A DNA stretch of 64,000 nucleotides, taken from contig NC_088915.1 in NCBI RefSeq assembly GCF_963576675.1, positions 35,679,501 to 35,743,500 on the forward strand, in the 5' to 3' direction. Under the pieces are notes generated by a model that was not told the origin of the DNA, did not search any database, and was given only the letters and a program-made list of their open reading frames with translations. The stretch is from Euphorbia lathyris (Eukaryota > Streptophyta > Magnoliopsida > Malpighiales > Euphorbiaceae). The position numbers and the translations under genes are program-made. Below, piece after piece: positions 44,434 to 56,100 of this stretch (the first letter of the stretch is position 1; each line of letters opens with the position of its first letter).

Positions 44434-45890
44434 TCATGAACTAACCTCTTCGTCATCTCCCACTAGAAAACCATATCTAACTGGGAGTTTATGAACTCTT
44501 TGAGACCTACGAGTAGGAAATGACACTTGTGTTTCATCTAGTGAAATAGGTTCGGGTTCCACTTCCTCTTCTGTGGTTTCAGCATGTGTTTTCTCTTGAA
44601 CTTCCTCAAGTTCAACTATGCTTCCATTCTCTGTTTCTTTTAGAAACTCTTTCTCTAGAAACACTACGTGTTTGGATACTATTACTTTCTGATCATCTAG
44701 ATGATAAAAGTAATATCCCAAAGTTTCTTTTGGGTATCCAATGAAGAAACACTTGTCAGACTTGGGATCTAATTTATCTGACACAATGCGTTTAACATAT
44801 GCTGAACATCCCCATATTCTCATAAAAAATAAGACGGGCTTTCTACCAACGAACAGTTCGAATGGCGTGGAGCTGGAAGATTTGGTTGGAACTCGGTTTA
44901 AGGTAAATAGGGCAGTTTCTAAGGCATAGCCCCATAATGATTTTGGAAGAGATGCGGTGCTCATCATGGATCGTACCATATCCAATAAGGTTCGATTTCT
45001 CCTCTCTGACACACCATTGTGCTGTGGTGTATAAGGAGGTGTCCATTGTGAGCATATTCCACATTCATTTAGATAATTCATAAAATCTTCTGAAAGATAT
45101 TCTCCACCTCGATCAGATCGAAGTATTTTAATAGTCTTTGTAGTTTGATTTTCAACTTCATTCTTAAAGCATTTGAATTTCTCAAAAGCTACTGACTTGT
45201 GATTCATCAGATAGATATAACCATATCTATTATGATCATCTATAAAGCTAATGAAGTATCTGAATCCTCCTCTTGCTTGGACTGACATATGACCACATAC
45301 ATCTGAATGTATTAATCCTAGAGTGTCTGATACACACTGACCTTTATTGCTAAAGGGTGTCTTTGTCATTTTTCCTTTTAAACATGACTCACATGTTCCC
45401 ATTGATTCACAATCAATTGAGTCTATAAGCCCATCTTGATGTAGCTTAAGCATGCGTCTCTGGTTTATATGGCCTAAACGACAATGCCACAAATAAGTTG
45501 AATTATGTAGTCTAAGTCTTTTGGTATCAATTGTGAAAGCAGAAATCTTATCATTCAAAATATAAATCCCATTTAATGATATTCCTGAAAAATAGAAAAT
45601 ATTGTTTCTATAAAATTCGCAACTATTGTTCTTAATTGAAACATGAAAACCATCATCAACGAGATAGCTAATAGAAATAATGTTACGAGACATCTCTAGA
45701 ACATACAAACAGTTCCTCAATTCTATTACAAGTCCTGATTGTAGGTGTAGAACATAATCTCCAATCGCGAGTGCGACAACCCTTGCTCTATTTCCTACTT
45801 GCAACGTCTCCTTTCTTCAAATCCCTAGTCTGCCTAAGCTCCTGCATATTTGTACAAATATGAGATCCACATCAGGTATCCAATACCCGA
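44434..45890 (-). pseudogene. pol: Copia fragment E2: protease and integrase
   Basis: Read right to left, the protease has DT-stop-CGSHIC: TGA at 45872-45874 stands where the active-site glycine of DTG should be. After a frameshift the frame 45804-44434 is open: HCRLGHINQRR...CESCLKGK (zinc finger), IHSDVCGHM, ILRSDRGGEY and TPQHNGVSERRNRTLLD, so the integrase D, D, E are all present. It ends in LPVRYGFLVGDDEEV, upstream of RT, where non-element DNA begins. This lineage differs clearly from A and B. Confidence 0.85.
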
Positions 45891-45919
45891 AGACTGTGAA
45901 ATTTAGTTAATTTCAATAT

Positions 45920-46234
45920 AGAACATACCAGATATTGAAGCACCGTTCTTTCCCTTCTTGAGAGAAGCTAGGTACTCCTTGCAATTTCTCCTCCAATGCC
46001 CGTCTTTAGCACAGAAGTGGCATTCCCCTTTGGGCTTCTTAACTTGCTTTCCTTTGGCTTGGCTGGTTTGGCTCCCTTATTCTTCTTGGGATATTTAGGA
46101 TTGGGAAAATTCCCTTTCCTCTTCTTTGATCCCTCAATGACAAGTGCGGGTATTGCCTTATCTTTCTTCATATTGGACTCAACAGTCTTGAGCATATTGG
46201 CGAGATCTTCAAGAGAGGTCTGTAAGTCATTCAT
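45920..46234 (-). pseudogene. gag: Copia fragment E2: gag C-terminus
   Basis: MNDLQTSLEDLANMLKTVES begins at 46234, followed by a K/P-rich linker and, after a one-base frameshift, a zinc knuckle CHFCAKDGHWRRNC (45981-46022). The upstream gag is missing: the codons join directly to the RNase H of E1 at about 46236. Confidence 0.75.
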
Positions 46235-46235
46235 C

Positions 46236-49200
46236 TGCTACGTTGTCCTCTGTAGGTACTCTTTCTATTCTCACATCTCCTCTTGCAACAATCTTTCTTA
46301 CAAGGTGGTATCGCTTAAGGTAATGCTTAGATGCATTATAAGAACGTGGTTCCTTTGCTTATGCAATGGCTCCATTGTTATCACAGTACAGAGTAATGGG
46401 ATTCACAATGTCAGGCACCACACCAAGTTCGGTAATGAACTTCTTAATCCAAACTGTTTCCTTTGCTGCCTCCGCAGCAACGATGTACTCAGACTCGGTC
46501 GCAGAGAAAGCCACACTTCCCTGCTTGGAACTCTTCCAACTGACCACGCCCCCATTCAAGATAAACAGGTATCCTGATTGGGATCTAAAATCGTTCTCAT
46601 CTGTGAGATGACTGGCATCTGAAAATCCTTCTATTTTTAGTTCCCCTTCTCCGTACACTAGGAACATGTTTTTAGTCCTTCTCAAGTACTTAAGAATGTT
46701 CTTGATAGCATTCCAATGCTCATCAACCGGATTTCCTTGATAGCGACTTGTTATACTTAACGCGAGCGCTACGTCAGGTCTAGTGCAAAGCATAGCATAC
46801 ATAATCGAACCAATCGTGCTGGCGTATGGAATTACAGCCATGCGTTTCTTATCATCTTCCGTTTTAGGACATTGATGATTGTTTAACTTTACCCCATGTA
46901 CCATGGGTAAGTTACCTCTTTTCGATTCACATGCTAAACCGCTTTAGCACCTTTTCAATGTATGTAGCTTGTGAAAGACCAAGCAGTCTTCTTGATCTAT
47001 CTCTATAGATCTTTATCCCTAGTATATAAGCTGCTTCACCAAGGTCTTTCATGGAGAAGTTACCTGATAACCATACTTTCACCGGCTGTAGCAGAGCTAT
47101 ATCATTTCCCATCAGTAATATATCGTCCACATATAATATGAGAAATGCTACTGAGCTCCCACTAACTTTCTTATAAATACAAGCTTCTTCGCAATTTTGT
47201 TCGAAACCAAACTGTTTTATGGTTTCGTCAAAACGCTTGTTCCAGCTTCTTGATGCTTGCTTGAGTCCATAAATGGATCTCTGAAGTTTGCAAACCTTGG
47301 TTGCATCATTTGATGTGAAACCTTCAGGTTGCATCATATATACATCCTCAAGCAGGTTTCCATTTAGGAAAGCCGTTTTCACATCCATTTGCCAAATCTC
47401 ATAATCGCAGTGAGCAGCAATAGCGAGCATTATTCTGATTGATTTGGACATGGCTACTGGAGAGAAAGTTTCATCATAATCAACTCCTTGTTTCTGACGG
47501 TATCCTTTCGCTACTAACCTAGCTTTGTAGGTGCTAACCTTTCCATCCATGTCGGTCTTCTTCTTGAAGATCCACCTGCACCCAATGGGTTTTATCCCTT
47601 CGGGTGGATCATCCATAGTCCACACTTGGTTAGTGTACATGGAATCCATTTCAGAATCCATGGCCTCAAGCCATGCTTTAGAATCTGGACTGGTGAGAGC
47701 CTCTTTGTAGTTCTCGGGTTCGTCGTCTAACACGGGAACCTCTTCATCATCTCCCACTAGAAAACCGTATCTAACTGGGAGTTCACGAACTCTTTGTGAT
47801 CTACGAGTAGGTGGTCGCACTTGAGTCTCATCTAATGGGACTGCTTCGGGTTCCTCTATCGCCTCTGTTGTTTCAGCTGGTGTTTCTTCTTCTTGAACTT
47901 CATCAAGTTCAACCATGCTTCCCGTTTCTGTTTCTTCGAGAAACTCTTTCTCTAAGAATGTTGCATGCTTGGATACTATTACTTTCTGATCATCTGGATG
48001 ATAGAAGTAATATCCCATAGATCCCTTAGGGTATCCTATGAAGAAACATTTATCAGATTTAGCATCCAATTTATCTGATGCTATGCGTTTGACAAATGCT
48101 GAACAACCCCATATTCTCATGAATAAGAAAGTAGGTTTCCTACCAATGAACAATGCATATGGTGTGGAACAGGCGGATTTAGTTGGTACTCGATTTAGGA
48201 TAAAGAGGGAAGTTTCTAAGGCATAGCCCCGGAACGTCTTTGGAAGTAATGCTATGCTCATCATGGATCGTACCATATCTAGTAAGGTACGGTTTCTCCT
48301 TTCGGATACACCATTGTGTTGTGGTGTATAAGGAGGCATCCATTGTGAGCATATCCCACATTCAGTTAGATAACCCAGAAAATCATCTGAAAGATATTCT
48401 CCACCTCGATCAGATCGAAGTATCTTAATTTTCTTTCCTGTTTGATTTTCTACTTCATTCTTGAAGCATTTGAATTTCTCAAAAGCTTCTGACTTGTGCT
48501 TCATTAAATAAACATAACCATATTTGGAATGGTCATCTATGAAGCTAATGAAGTATCTGAATCCTCCTCTTGCTTGGACTGACATAGGACCACATACATC
48601 CGAATGTATTAATCCTAGAGTGTCTGATACACGATCACCTTTATTGCTAAAGGGTGTCTTTGTCATTTTTTCTTTTAAACAAGCTTCGCATGTTTCCAAT
48701 GATTCACAATCAATTGGATCTATAAGCCCATCTTGATGTAGCTTAAGGATGCGTCTTTTGTTTATATGGCCTAAACGACAATGCCACAAGTAAGTCGAAT
48801 TATCTAGCTTATGTCTTTTGGTATCAATTGCGAATACATAAATTTTATCATCTAACACATAAATCCCATTTAATGATATTCCTGAAAAGTAGAAAATCCC
48901 ATTTCTATAAAACTCACAATACTTGTTCTTTATTGAAATATGAAAGTCGTCATCAACAAGACAGCTAATAGAAATAAGGCTTAATACATCATTTGCCCCC
49001 TGAACTTGTCCAAAAAGATTGATTGGCCCCTAAACTTTCAAAGTGTTCTGATAGCCCCCTGAACTTACATAAAATGTTCAGTTAGCCCCCTGAACTTGCG
49101 TAAATTGTAATCAATTGTCACTTGGTCATAAAAAAAAGTAAGTTAAATGCGGAAGATGGATTCCACGAGTCTTAAAAAAATTAAAACGACCAAAGTCAGA

Positions 49201-49605
49201 GTATACGATTCTAATATTAGAGAAGACAAGTTGTATAGTTGAGCAAGCAATAACTTCCTTTTTAATCTATTTTTTAATTATGTAATAACATTCTAAGATG
49301 CGTGAAATACATCTTCCGCATTTAACTTACTTTTTTACGACCAAGTGATCAATTGATTACATTTTACGCAAGTTCAGGAGGCTAACTGAATATTTTATGT
49401 AAGTTCAGGGGGCTATCGGAACACTTTGAAAGTTTAGGGAGCCAATCAAGCTTTTTGGACAAGTTCAGGAGGCAAATGATGTATTAAGCCTAGAAATAAT
49501 GTTTCTTGACATCTCTGGAACATACAAACAGTTCCTTAATTCTATTACAAGCCCAGAGGGCAAACTTAAAGCATAATCTCCAATTGCGAGCGCGACAACT
49601 CTTGC
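46236..49605 (-). pseudogene. pol: Copia fragment E1: protease to RNase H
   Basis: It starts in protease (RARVVALAIGDY near 49600), is interrupted by a MITE (48978-49490), and is open from 48858 to 46927. Integrase has HCRLGHINKRR, CEACLKEK, IHSDVCGPM, ILRSDRGGEY and TPQHNGVSERRNR. RT has GLKQASRSWNKRF and YVDD at 47122-47133. A one-base shift near 46925 leads to RNase H (FSDASHLT, SATESEYIVAAEA, YCDNNGAIA), with a stop near 46359. It ends at TEDNVAD, fused to gag of E2. No LTR, primer site or polypurine tract is left. Confidence 0.88.
48978..49490. mobile_element. Mutator-type MITE with ~180-bp inverted ends
   Basis: Ends GGCTTAATACATCATTTGCC and GGCAAATGATGTATTAAGCC are exact inverse copies, and pairing extends about 180 bp on each side with few mismatches. 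A perfect 9-bp duplication, TAGAAATAA, flanks it (48969-48977, 49491-49499). Removing it restores the E1 protease reading, as seen in the uninterrupted E2 copy (near 45670). It contains a repeated CCCCCTGAACTT word and no gene. Confidence 0.92.
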
Positions 49606-50527
49606 GAGGCCACCTGCAGTTTCCGGGATCGTTAATGGTAGTAATGCAGCAAATTGGCATCTAAGTTTAAGTTCATCTGCTGATTTTGTGACAGCAAATA
49701 CTGCTGGGAGAAATAGCAGAATTATTTCTGCGAATCATGGGCCAGTTATGCAAAATGAGAACCATGAGGGGCAGCAATCAGTTTTTAGAGTGGAAATGGA
49801 GACGGAAGTGCAGATGAATACCGGAGGCGGAGAAACTGCTGAGACGGGGGCGGACCAGGTGAACATCAGCACTAACGCTTCGGGTAGCAGACGTAATACG
49901 CAGGAAATGGGCCCGAATAATGTGATTGCTGCAGCATGAGGTTTGGGGGCGAGGCGTGATCAAGTAAACTGGCGTTTAGTGAACACTTGTAACGACCAAA
50001 ATCAAGGGAAGTGGGCTAGTCGAGGGACAGTTTCGTCAAATGCAACTCAGATGCAGCTTTGTTCATAGATGAGGGAACTATTGGTGCAGGTGCAGTATTG
50101 CGTGATCCGAAGGGACAGTTCATTGTTGGGCTCAGTTCTCATAAGCAAGGGTCTGTATCGGTAAAAATGGTGGAGGCCTTAGCTTTACATGCATGTATAG
50201 AGTGGGCGGTAGCACAAGGTTTTAGCAGAGTCGAGTTTGAGACCGGTGCGAAGAATGGGGTAGATAACATCAACAAGAAAAGTCGAGACCTTACTGAGTA
50301 TGGATCGGTAATATAAGAGATTAGATTTTTTATTCATAATCACCCGAATTGTTCGGTGGCTTTTGTTCCAAGGTTAGCAAACTGCGCAGCAGATGTTATG
50401 ACACGTAATGCTCGTTCCTATGCTAATTCTTTCATTCATTCTTTTATTCTTGTATTTCTTGAAAATATCCTAACTCGAGATATGTCTATTCTTTGAAAAT
50501 AAAGTTACAGTTCATTTCAAAAAAAAA
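49606..50527 (+). mobile_element. 5'-truncated LINE with RNase H domain
   Basis: A non-LTR element tail ending in a short A run at 50519-50527. The frame 50059-50316 starts FIDEGTIGAGAVLRDPKGQF and continues MVEALALHACIEW, the plant LINE-type RNase H fold; after a stop, NCAADVMTRNA supplies the last aspartate motif. The usual ETDS aspartate reads ETGA, so the enzyme looks dead. The frame 49688-49939 (N/E/T/G-rich) has no domain I recognise. No target duplication was found, and the 5' side abuts E1. Confidence 0.7.
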
Positions 50528-51061
50528 GTTTGTCATATATAAATTAATCACAAATGTTCTACTAATGTTTTTAAAATGTTTACTGTGTTATAATACGGTT
50601 ACAAACAACCAACCAAAATTGAATATATAATTTAAATAACTGTCAAATCAGTTTGTTCAAATTTTTCTTTAGATATGGATAAATTGAACCTTACCTAGAA
50701 ATATTAGGTATTAATTTTTACTTAAGGTTAAACAGTAGTGCTCACCAGAGCCGTGAATGACCAAATTATGAGTACTACTATAAGGTTAAATATGTACTTA
50801 TAAAAAAAAAAATTGAGTAAATTTGAATCTTATCCATCCCCACAAATAATAGAATATCATTAAAGGAAAAGTATGTTGATAAGATATTTATCCAGCAAAT
50901 AAAGATAATGATATATAGCAAAGAGATGGGAAATAAGAGAAAGAAAGAAAAAAGGGAATTGGGAGATATTTTGATGAAATAAATAGCTACCTACCACCGG
51001 AAATAGAAAAAGATATTTTTATTTTGAGTTGGAAAAGTTAGAGATATTTGTTTGTGGACAA
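50528..51061. other. Intergenic, upstream region of the next gene
   Basis: AT-rich; no element ends or coding sequence recognised. Presumably holds regulatory DNA for the gene at 51123. Confidence 0.5.
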
Positions 51062-51069
51062 TATAAATA
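51062..51069 (+). promoter_or_regulatory. TATA box of the gene at 51123
   Basis: TATAAATA lies 61 bp before the ATG, allowing a leader of about 30 bp. It is the best TATA match nearby. Confidence 0.5.
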
Positions 51070-51122
51070 ATATAATATATGCAAAGAAACGAAAGTGTGA
51101 GTAATAAAAGATAAGAAGAGAG

Positions 51123-51785
51123 ATGGAAGGGAAGGGTGAGAGTGAGAGAAGGGCAAACAGAAGCGACGTTCACTTGGGGAAAGAGGAAGAGGCTAGAATT
51201 GAAGAAGAAACTAGAGATTATTTTGATGAATTAGCTCCCAAACGCCATACAAAGCCTTCAAGAAGTGAACATTCAACCAAGTATGAAGATGCTCTCAATT
51301 CCTCGTCTTCTTCTAATTCAATTCCTGAATTCCTTGTCTTCCAACATCTTCAATCTAATCAGGTAACCTCATCTCACTACCTATTTCACTTGACATATGT
51401 ACAATTTACACTTACACTTTATTTTACAGAAAGTAGTTAACGAGGAGGAGGAGGGAAAACAAGGTGGAGGAGATGAATTTGTGGAAACAGAATACTACAA
51501 AGATCTCAACTGCATTGACAAGCAACACCATACGGTATTAATCTTATAAATTACTCTGCTTTTTTTCACTTTCATCGATCCGTAATTATGTATGTTAAAT
51601 TTCAGACAGGAACAGGATTCATAAAAATGGAGGATGGGAAATGCTTCAGCTTAAGACCAGACAACACTGCTGTTGGTGTTGATGTTCACCCATCTTGCAC
51701 AGGAAACCCTGCAACTAATGACTGGATTCCACTTCCTCACCACGACTCTTTTGCTTCAAACAAACCCAAAAGGAGTGATAATTAA
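51123..51785 (+). CDS. Three-exon host gene, MEE59-like small protein (tentative)
   Basis: Exons 51123-51362, 51430-51534 and 51606-51785 join in frame (240, 105 and 180 nt; both introns phase 0, GT..AG, 67 and 71 bp) to give 174 residues. The N-terminus is charged (MEGKGESERRANRSDVHLG), with an acidic stretch and DYFDELAPKRHTKPSRS, then a Ser run. The second and third exons encode FVETEYYKDLNCIDKQHHT and TGTGFIKMEDGKCFSL, and end in a CxGNPATNDWIP motif. I see no signal peptide or membrane segment. From memory the pattern resembles Arabidopsis MEE59 (maternal effect embryo arrest 59), whose biochemical role is not known to me. The open frame without lesions supports a working gene. It converges on the SKI2-like gene. 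Confidence 0.8.
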
Positions 51786-52608
51786 TTATCACCTTTTTTA
51801 CTCTTGTACCAACTATTTCTATGTCTCTTGGTTTGTCAACTACGATTGTAATTGAATTGGATTCAAGTGTAATATCATATTTATATATATTGTTGCTTCT
51901 CTAATTAACTCACAATTTTCCAGAACCACCAAAACAATTTATCAACTTAATTATTTGGTAGTGTGAGTGAGTGATACATTAACACATATATACAAGTAAT
52001 AGGAACCCCAAATCCAGTAGTAGTGTTTGAACGGATCCTAATTAACCAAATCATCGTTATACCTAAATTTATTAAATATGAGTTTTAGGATGATTTTAAT
52101 TTCCATTGTAAGATTTTAATAAATCTTAATCTAATAGTGAATTCAGTCATCCATATGAGCACTATTGTTCCAAATAATTGAACAAATAATTGAATACAGA
52201 ATAAATTAACACCAGCTGCACCTATCAACTTCAAGAATGGTAAAGTAAAAATCAAACTAAGTGGTTGCAAAATAGCCTTCTTTTTTAGTGTGAAATTAAT
52301 AAATTTAGAAAAATATGCAGCACCAAATAGAAATAAATAAAATAAAATCAAGTTAAATATTTAAAACTAGTACTAACTTCTTATATAAAAAAAATATTTA
52401 CAAATAACTTTCTTGTTAGGGAAGGGCTTGATATGAATTTTATTTTATTTTTAATTGAAAGATAGAACGTTCAATTTTATGTAAACTTAGTAATTTCAAA
52501 TCAAAATAAATAAGAGCATAGTAGAAAATTAGTGGCTAATTATAATTAAAAGAATTTTCTCCATTTTATGAGACACCAAAAGGATGAAAAGAAAATTATA
52601 ATTGATTT
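51786..52608. other. Intergenic, no gene seen
   Basis: AT-rich spacer between two convergent genes. The left target duplication of the SINE (GAAAATTATAATTGATTT, 52591-52608) closes it. Confidence 0.5.
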
Positions 52609-52771
52609 TTTTTTAAAAAAAATTGAGCACAATGCGCTTACATTAAAAAAGAAATGAAAATAATACCAAAAAAAAAAATGAAAATACCCACCAGACACGG
52701 ATGTGATTAGAACCCATGACCTCCCTAGTCATAGGTAAGCTCTCCACCACTAGGCTAAGAGTTTCACCACT
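52609..52771 (-). mobile_element. tRNA-derived SINE
   Basis: Read on the minus strand, a tRNA-like head has an A box (TAGCCTAGTGGTGGAGAG) and a B box (GGGTTCTAATCAC) about 30 bp apart, then an AT-rich tail ending in a T/A run. A perfect 18-bp duplication, GAAAATTATAATTGATTT, flanks it (52591-52608 and 52772-52789). These are the marks of a Pol III-driven SINE moved by LINE machinery. Confidence 0.85.
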
Positions 52772-52789
52772 GAAAATTATAATTGATTT

Positions 52790-53129
52790 CAATATATCAA
52801 ATTGAGAGATCGGTAGATTTAAAGATGTTAATTATTTTTATTTTTGTTGGTGTTCTTGGGCAATAACTATAGTGCCGTTTAACGGTTTAAGACACTTTGA
52901 AAGTTACCACGAGTCTTGACTAAAAGTGTGATGCCAGGTTGTCCATGTGAGTATGGATTATGATGTTAAACTAGGCTAAATGAGTTCCATGATCATCTTT
53001 ACATCTCAAAGCAAGGTTAAAGTCACTAAACAGTCAAAATTCCACCAGGTCATCGGCAGATTAATATACAACATAAATTAATGGCTCATTTACATCATCT
53101 ATTATGCTGCTTAACCAATGGACAAACAA
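52790..53129. other. 3' flank of the SKI2-like gene
   Basis: Noncoding; probably the 3' untranslated region plus spacer. No clear poly(A) signal chosen. Confidence 0.4.
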
Positions 53130-56100
53130 TTATACTCCCGTAATGTACAAGCTAGCTGCAAAAACTATATCACGTTTTATTGCATTTGATGCAGTTTCCA
53201 TTTTCTTGTAGAGTGCAGAATTACCCATAATAGAAGCAGCATTTTTAAACTCCCGACATGTCTCGTCTAGTCTGACTATGGTCCGTACAATCATTCCTTC
53301 AGGTACATCAGTAAGCTCACAGATATCAGCAAATGGAGTTCCCTGGTTCACAAAAATAACATTACAGACAGGCATTCAAAAATCAAAACTAGTCAAAGGT
53401 AAAAGAAAAACTAATGTGTTTTGATAAAACAAACCTTTGCCCACTCGTAAACAACTTCCACTAGGCCAAACTTAAGGTTGTCCCGGACATACTCGTCAGG
53501 GTCGACTTGTAGATTAAAATGGGATTGAAGCTGTCCAAGCCTTAATGCCGTATTGTATAATCTGAGGTTCACAAATATCTGGGATTAGGCTTAAGAAATG
53601 AAACTAAAGTTGAAATATAAAGAAGAATAAAAGTTAACATAAAATAAAACTGAAGAACTGAACTTTTATTATATGACCAAGGTGAATTTTAAATGCATGC
53701 TCCGAAAATTATCTTTTAGGCTCATTAATGATATGAGATTAAGGATTAAAATGGCAAACGAGCATCTTACGCAAAAACCTGAATGCCTTGACAGAAATCG
53801 AGAAAGATCACATGTGATTTGAGCTTTAACAGCTACAAGCAGAAAACATTGACAAAACATGAAAAAAATCACCGAATTACCTTTGTTTAGCTTCAGCCAG
53901 CTTCGGAGTAAGAGAAGGCTCAGAAGTTTTCCTCTGCTGAAATACAAAAGCTGACATTATAGCAACTGCTTCTTCTGGTTCCAGGTCATCAAGTTGATTC
54001 TCAAATAAACATTCTGTAGAAATTAATTCCTCCCCTGAGTTCATCTCACAAGCAACACGGCCTTTAATTTGAACAACCAGGTCATTATTTATACAACCAA
54101 TTTCCTTCAGAACATCTATCTGCAAGCAAATGCACAATTTAAATTCTTCAAATTTGTGTTGTATGACTACCTGAGATTATTAGCAGGACATCCAACTTAA
54201 GACAAAGAAAGAACAACCAAGCAGGACATCATAAAACTCACCCTGCCCTGAAAGTCTGGCATTTGTTTTAGTGCTTCATCAGACATTTCATACTCTAGCA
54301 TCGTAATTTCATCTTTATGCTTTTTTATTTCTTTTGCCAAGTTTATGTGCTCGTCCAGTTTTATACACCCATGACACTTATTCATTGCCATCTTTTGCAA
54401 CAGGCTAGTCCATTTGCTGTATGCTTGCACAACATCCATATCTTTCATCTTCAGATCTGCCAAATAATACCAAAAAAGAAGTAATTTCAAGAGTCAGCAT
54501 TTGGTTTTATGCAAAACTAAAATTAGCTCTGCAGGGAAACAACAAAGAACATGTAAAAACTGAAAAAGCGAGAAAAATATATTCAATTATAAACTAGTTA
54601 CTTATGATTGCTAATATATACAATGTACAATGAATTATGCATCACCAAGCATATGAGAATTCATCATCTTGAATTAAATCTCTCTTGCAACTCAAGAATA
54701 AAAGAAAGATGATTATATTACCATATCATAAGGTTGCATGCCACTAGTATAAAAATATTTAACATCAACAGCTCATGGTATTAACACAAATTTTTGAGCT
54801 AGTAGTTTTGACAGGCAGAAAACAGTACACACTGCACGCCAACTGATTACAGCTTTCATTACACCGCAATTTTCCTAATTCTGACAGCGCATTTGCTAAT
54901 ATTAGCACGGATTGATATATGGGCTTTGCGAAGTTTTTAGTTCAATTGGTTCTTTGACATGGTATGCCTCGTAGACCAAGTGATCGAGAGATTGTATCTT
55001 GGCAACCCCATTTGTTGATTAAATTTCAAACACATGGTAAGATGGGCCTGTGTTGTACACACTTCAAGCCCAGGGGTATTCGCATGCGGACGTGCCAGAG
55101 ATAATAATAAAATTTATTGTTAAGCCTTAACTATCAGCTTAAGCTTTTCGTTCAATTGGTTCCTTGACACATGTTAACAAAGAAGATGGCAGAATTGTAT
55201 GATTTGTATTATGGATCGATACATACATGAGCAAATATGCTATACATGGAAAGAAATCAAATCCATCCCTGTGATTATGGATCGCATCCCTGTGATTATA
55301 GAATCTAATTCCTATTCCTATAATAAGGGTACTAGCTATAACAAACATGAACAGGGGTTTATCTTCAACCGCTATTTAAGGGAAAAAATCTTAGCTACAG
55401 GAATGTAACAGGAGGACAAATAGCTGATCTTTCAAGCCTCATGTTCACCATTGCTAAAGTACAAAGATTAGAGGTAAGGCATTGGAGATCACTTGGAAAT
55501 ATTTAATGAAGTGTGTAAGGTCATTTGATTAGCATAGCTAATGGCAATGAATATAGAACTCATAAATTTCCAAACTTTTGACCACATAAAATGCAAGTCA
55601 ATGCCAAGAATGTGTCATCCTCCAAACAAGAACTCCACTGCGTTTTATATGAATTATCCATCAGACTGAATTGATCTTTGAAGGCATGTATAGAGGAGAT
55701 GTAGTATGCAAGTCCAGCAGAGCTAACAATTACACAGTTCACTTTTCCCTAAAAGCAAAACATAATCTTCATCAAGAAATGGATTTACCTTTCAGTGGAT
55801 CCAAGGCAGGAGGATATTTATTTCCATCAGATTTCACTTCCAACAACAGTTGAACTGTCTTAGAGAAAGCTGTACTGCTAACGTCTTCAAGAAGTCCAAC
55901 CTGGTCAATTTTAATTTTTTTACTGCATATGCATAAGAATTCGATATTATCCACTCCTCTAACTTCATAACTAACACCAGCACCAGTGCCTTGGTATGGT
56001 AACTTTATGTTGATAGCACCTGATCCTTTGCGAGAACCTGAAGAATAGAAGTAGTCTTCTCCACCACGCTTTGATTTTGGCATAAGCAAATAGCCTTGTG

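Noticed and set aside
46366..46611. Plus-strand frames over E1 (45996-46577, 47811-48428)
   Set aside because: They are antisense shadows of RNase H and integrase codons.
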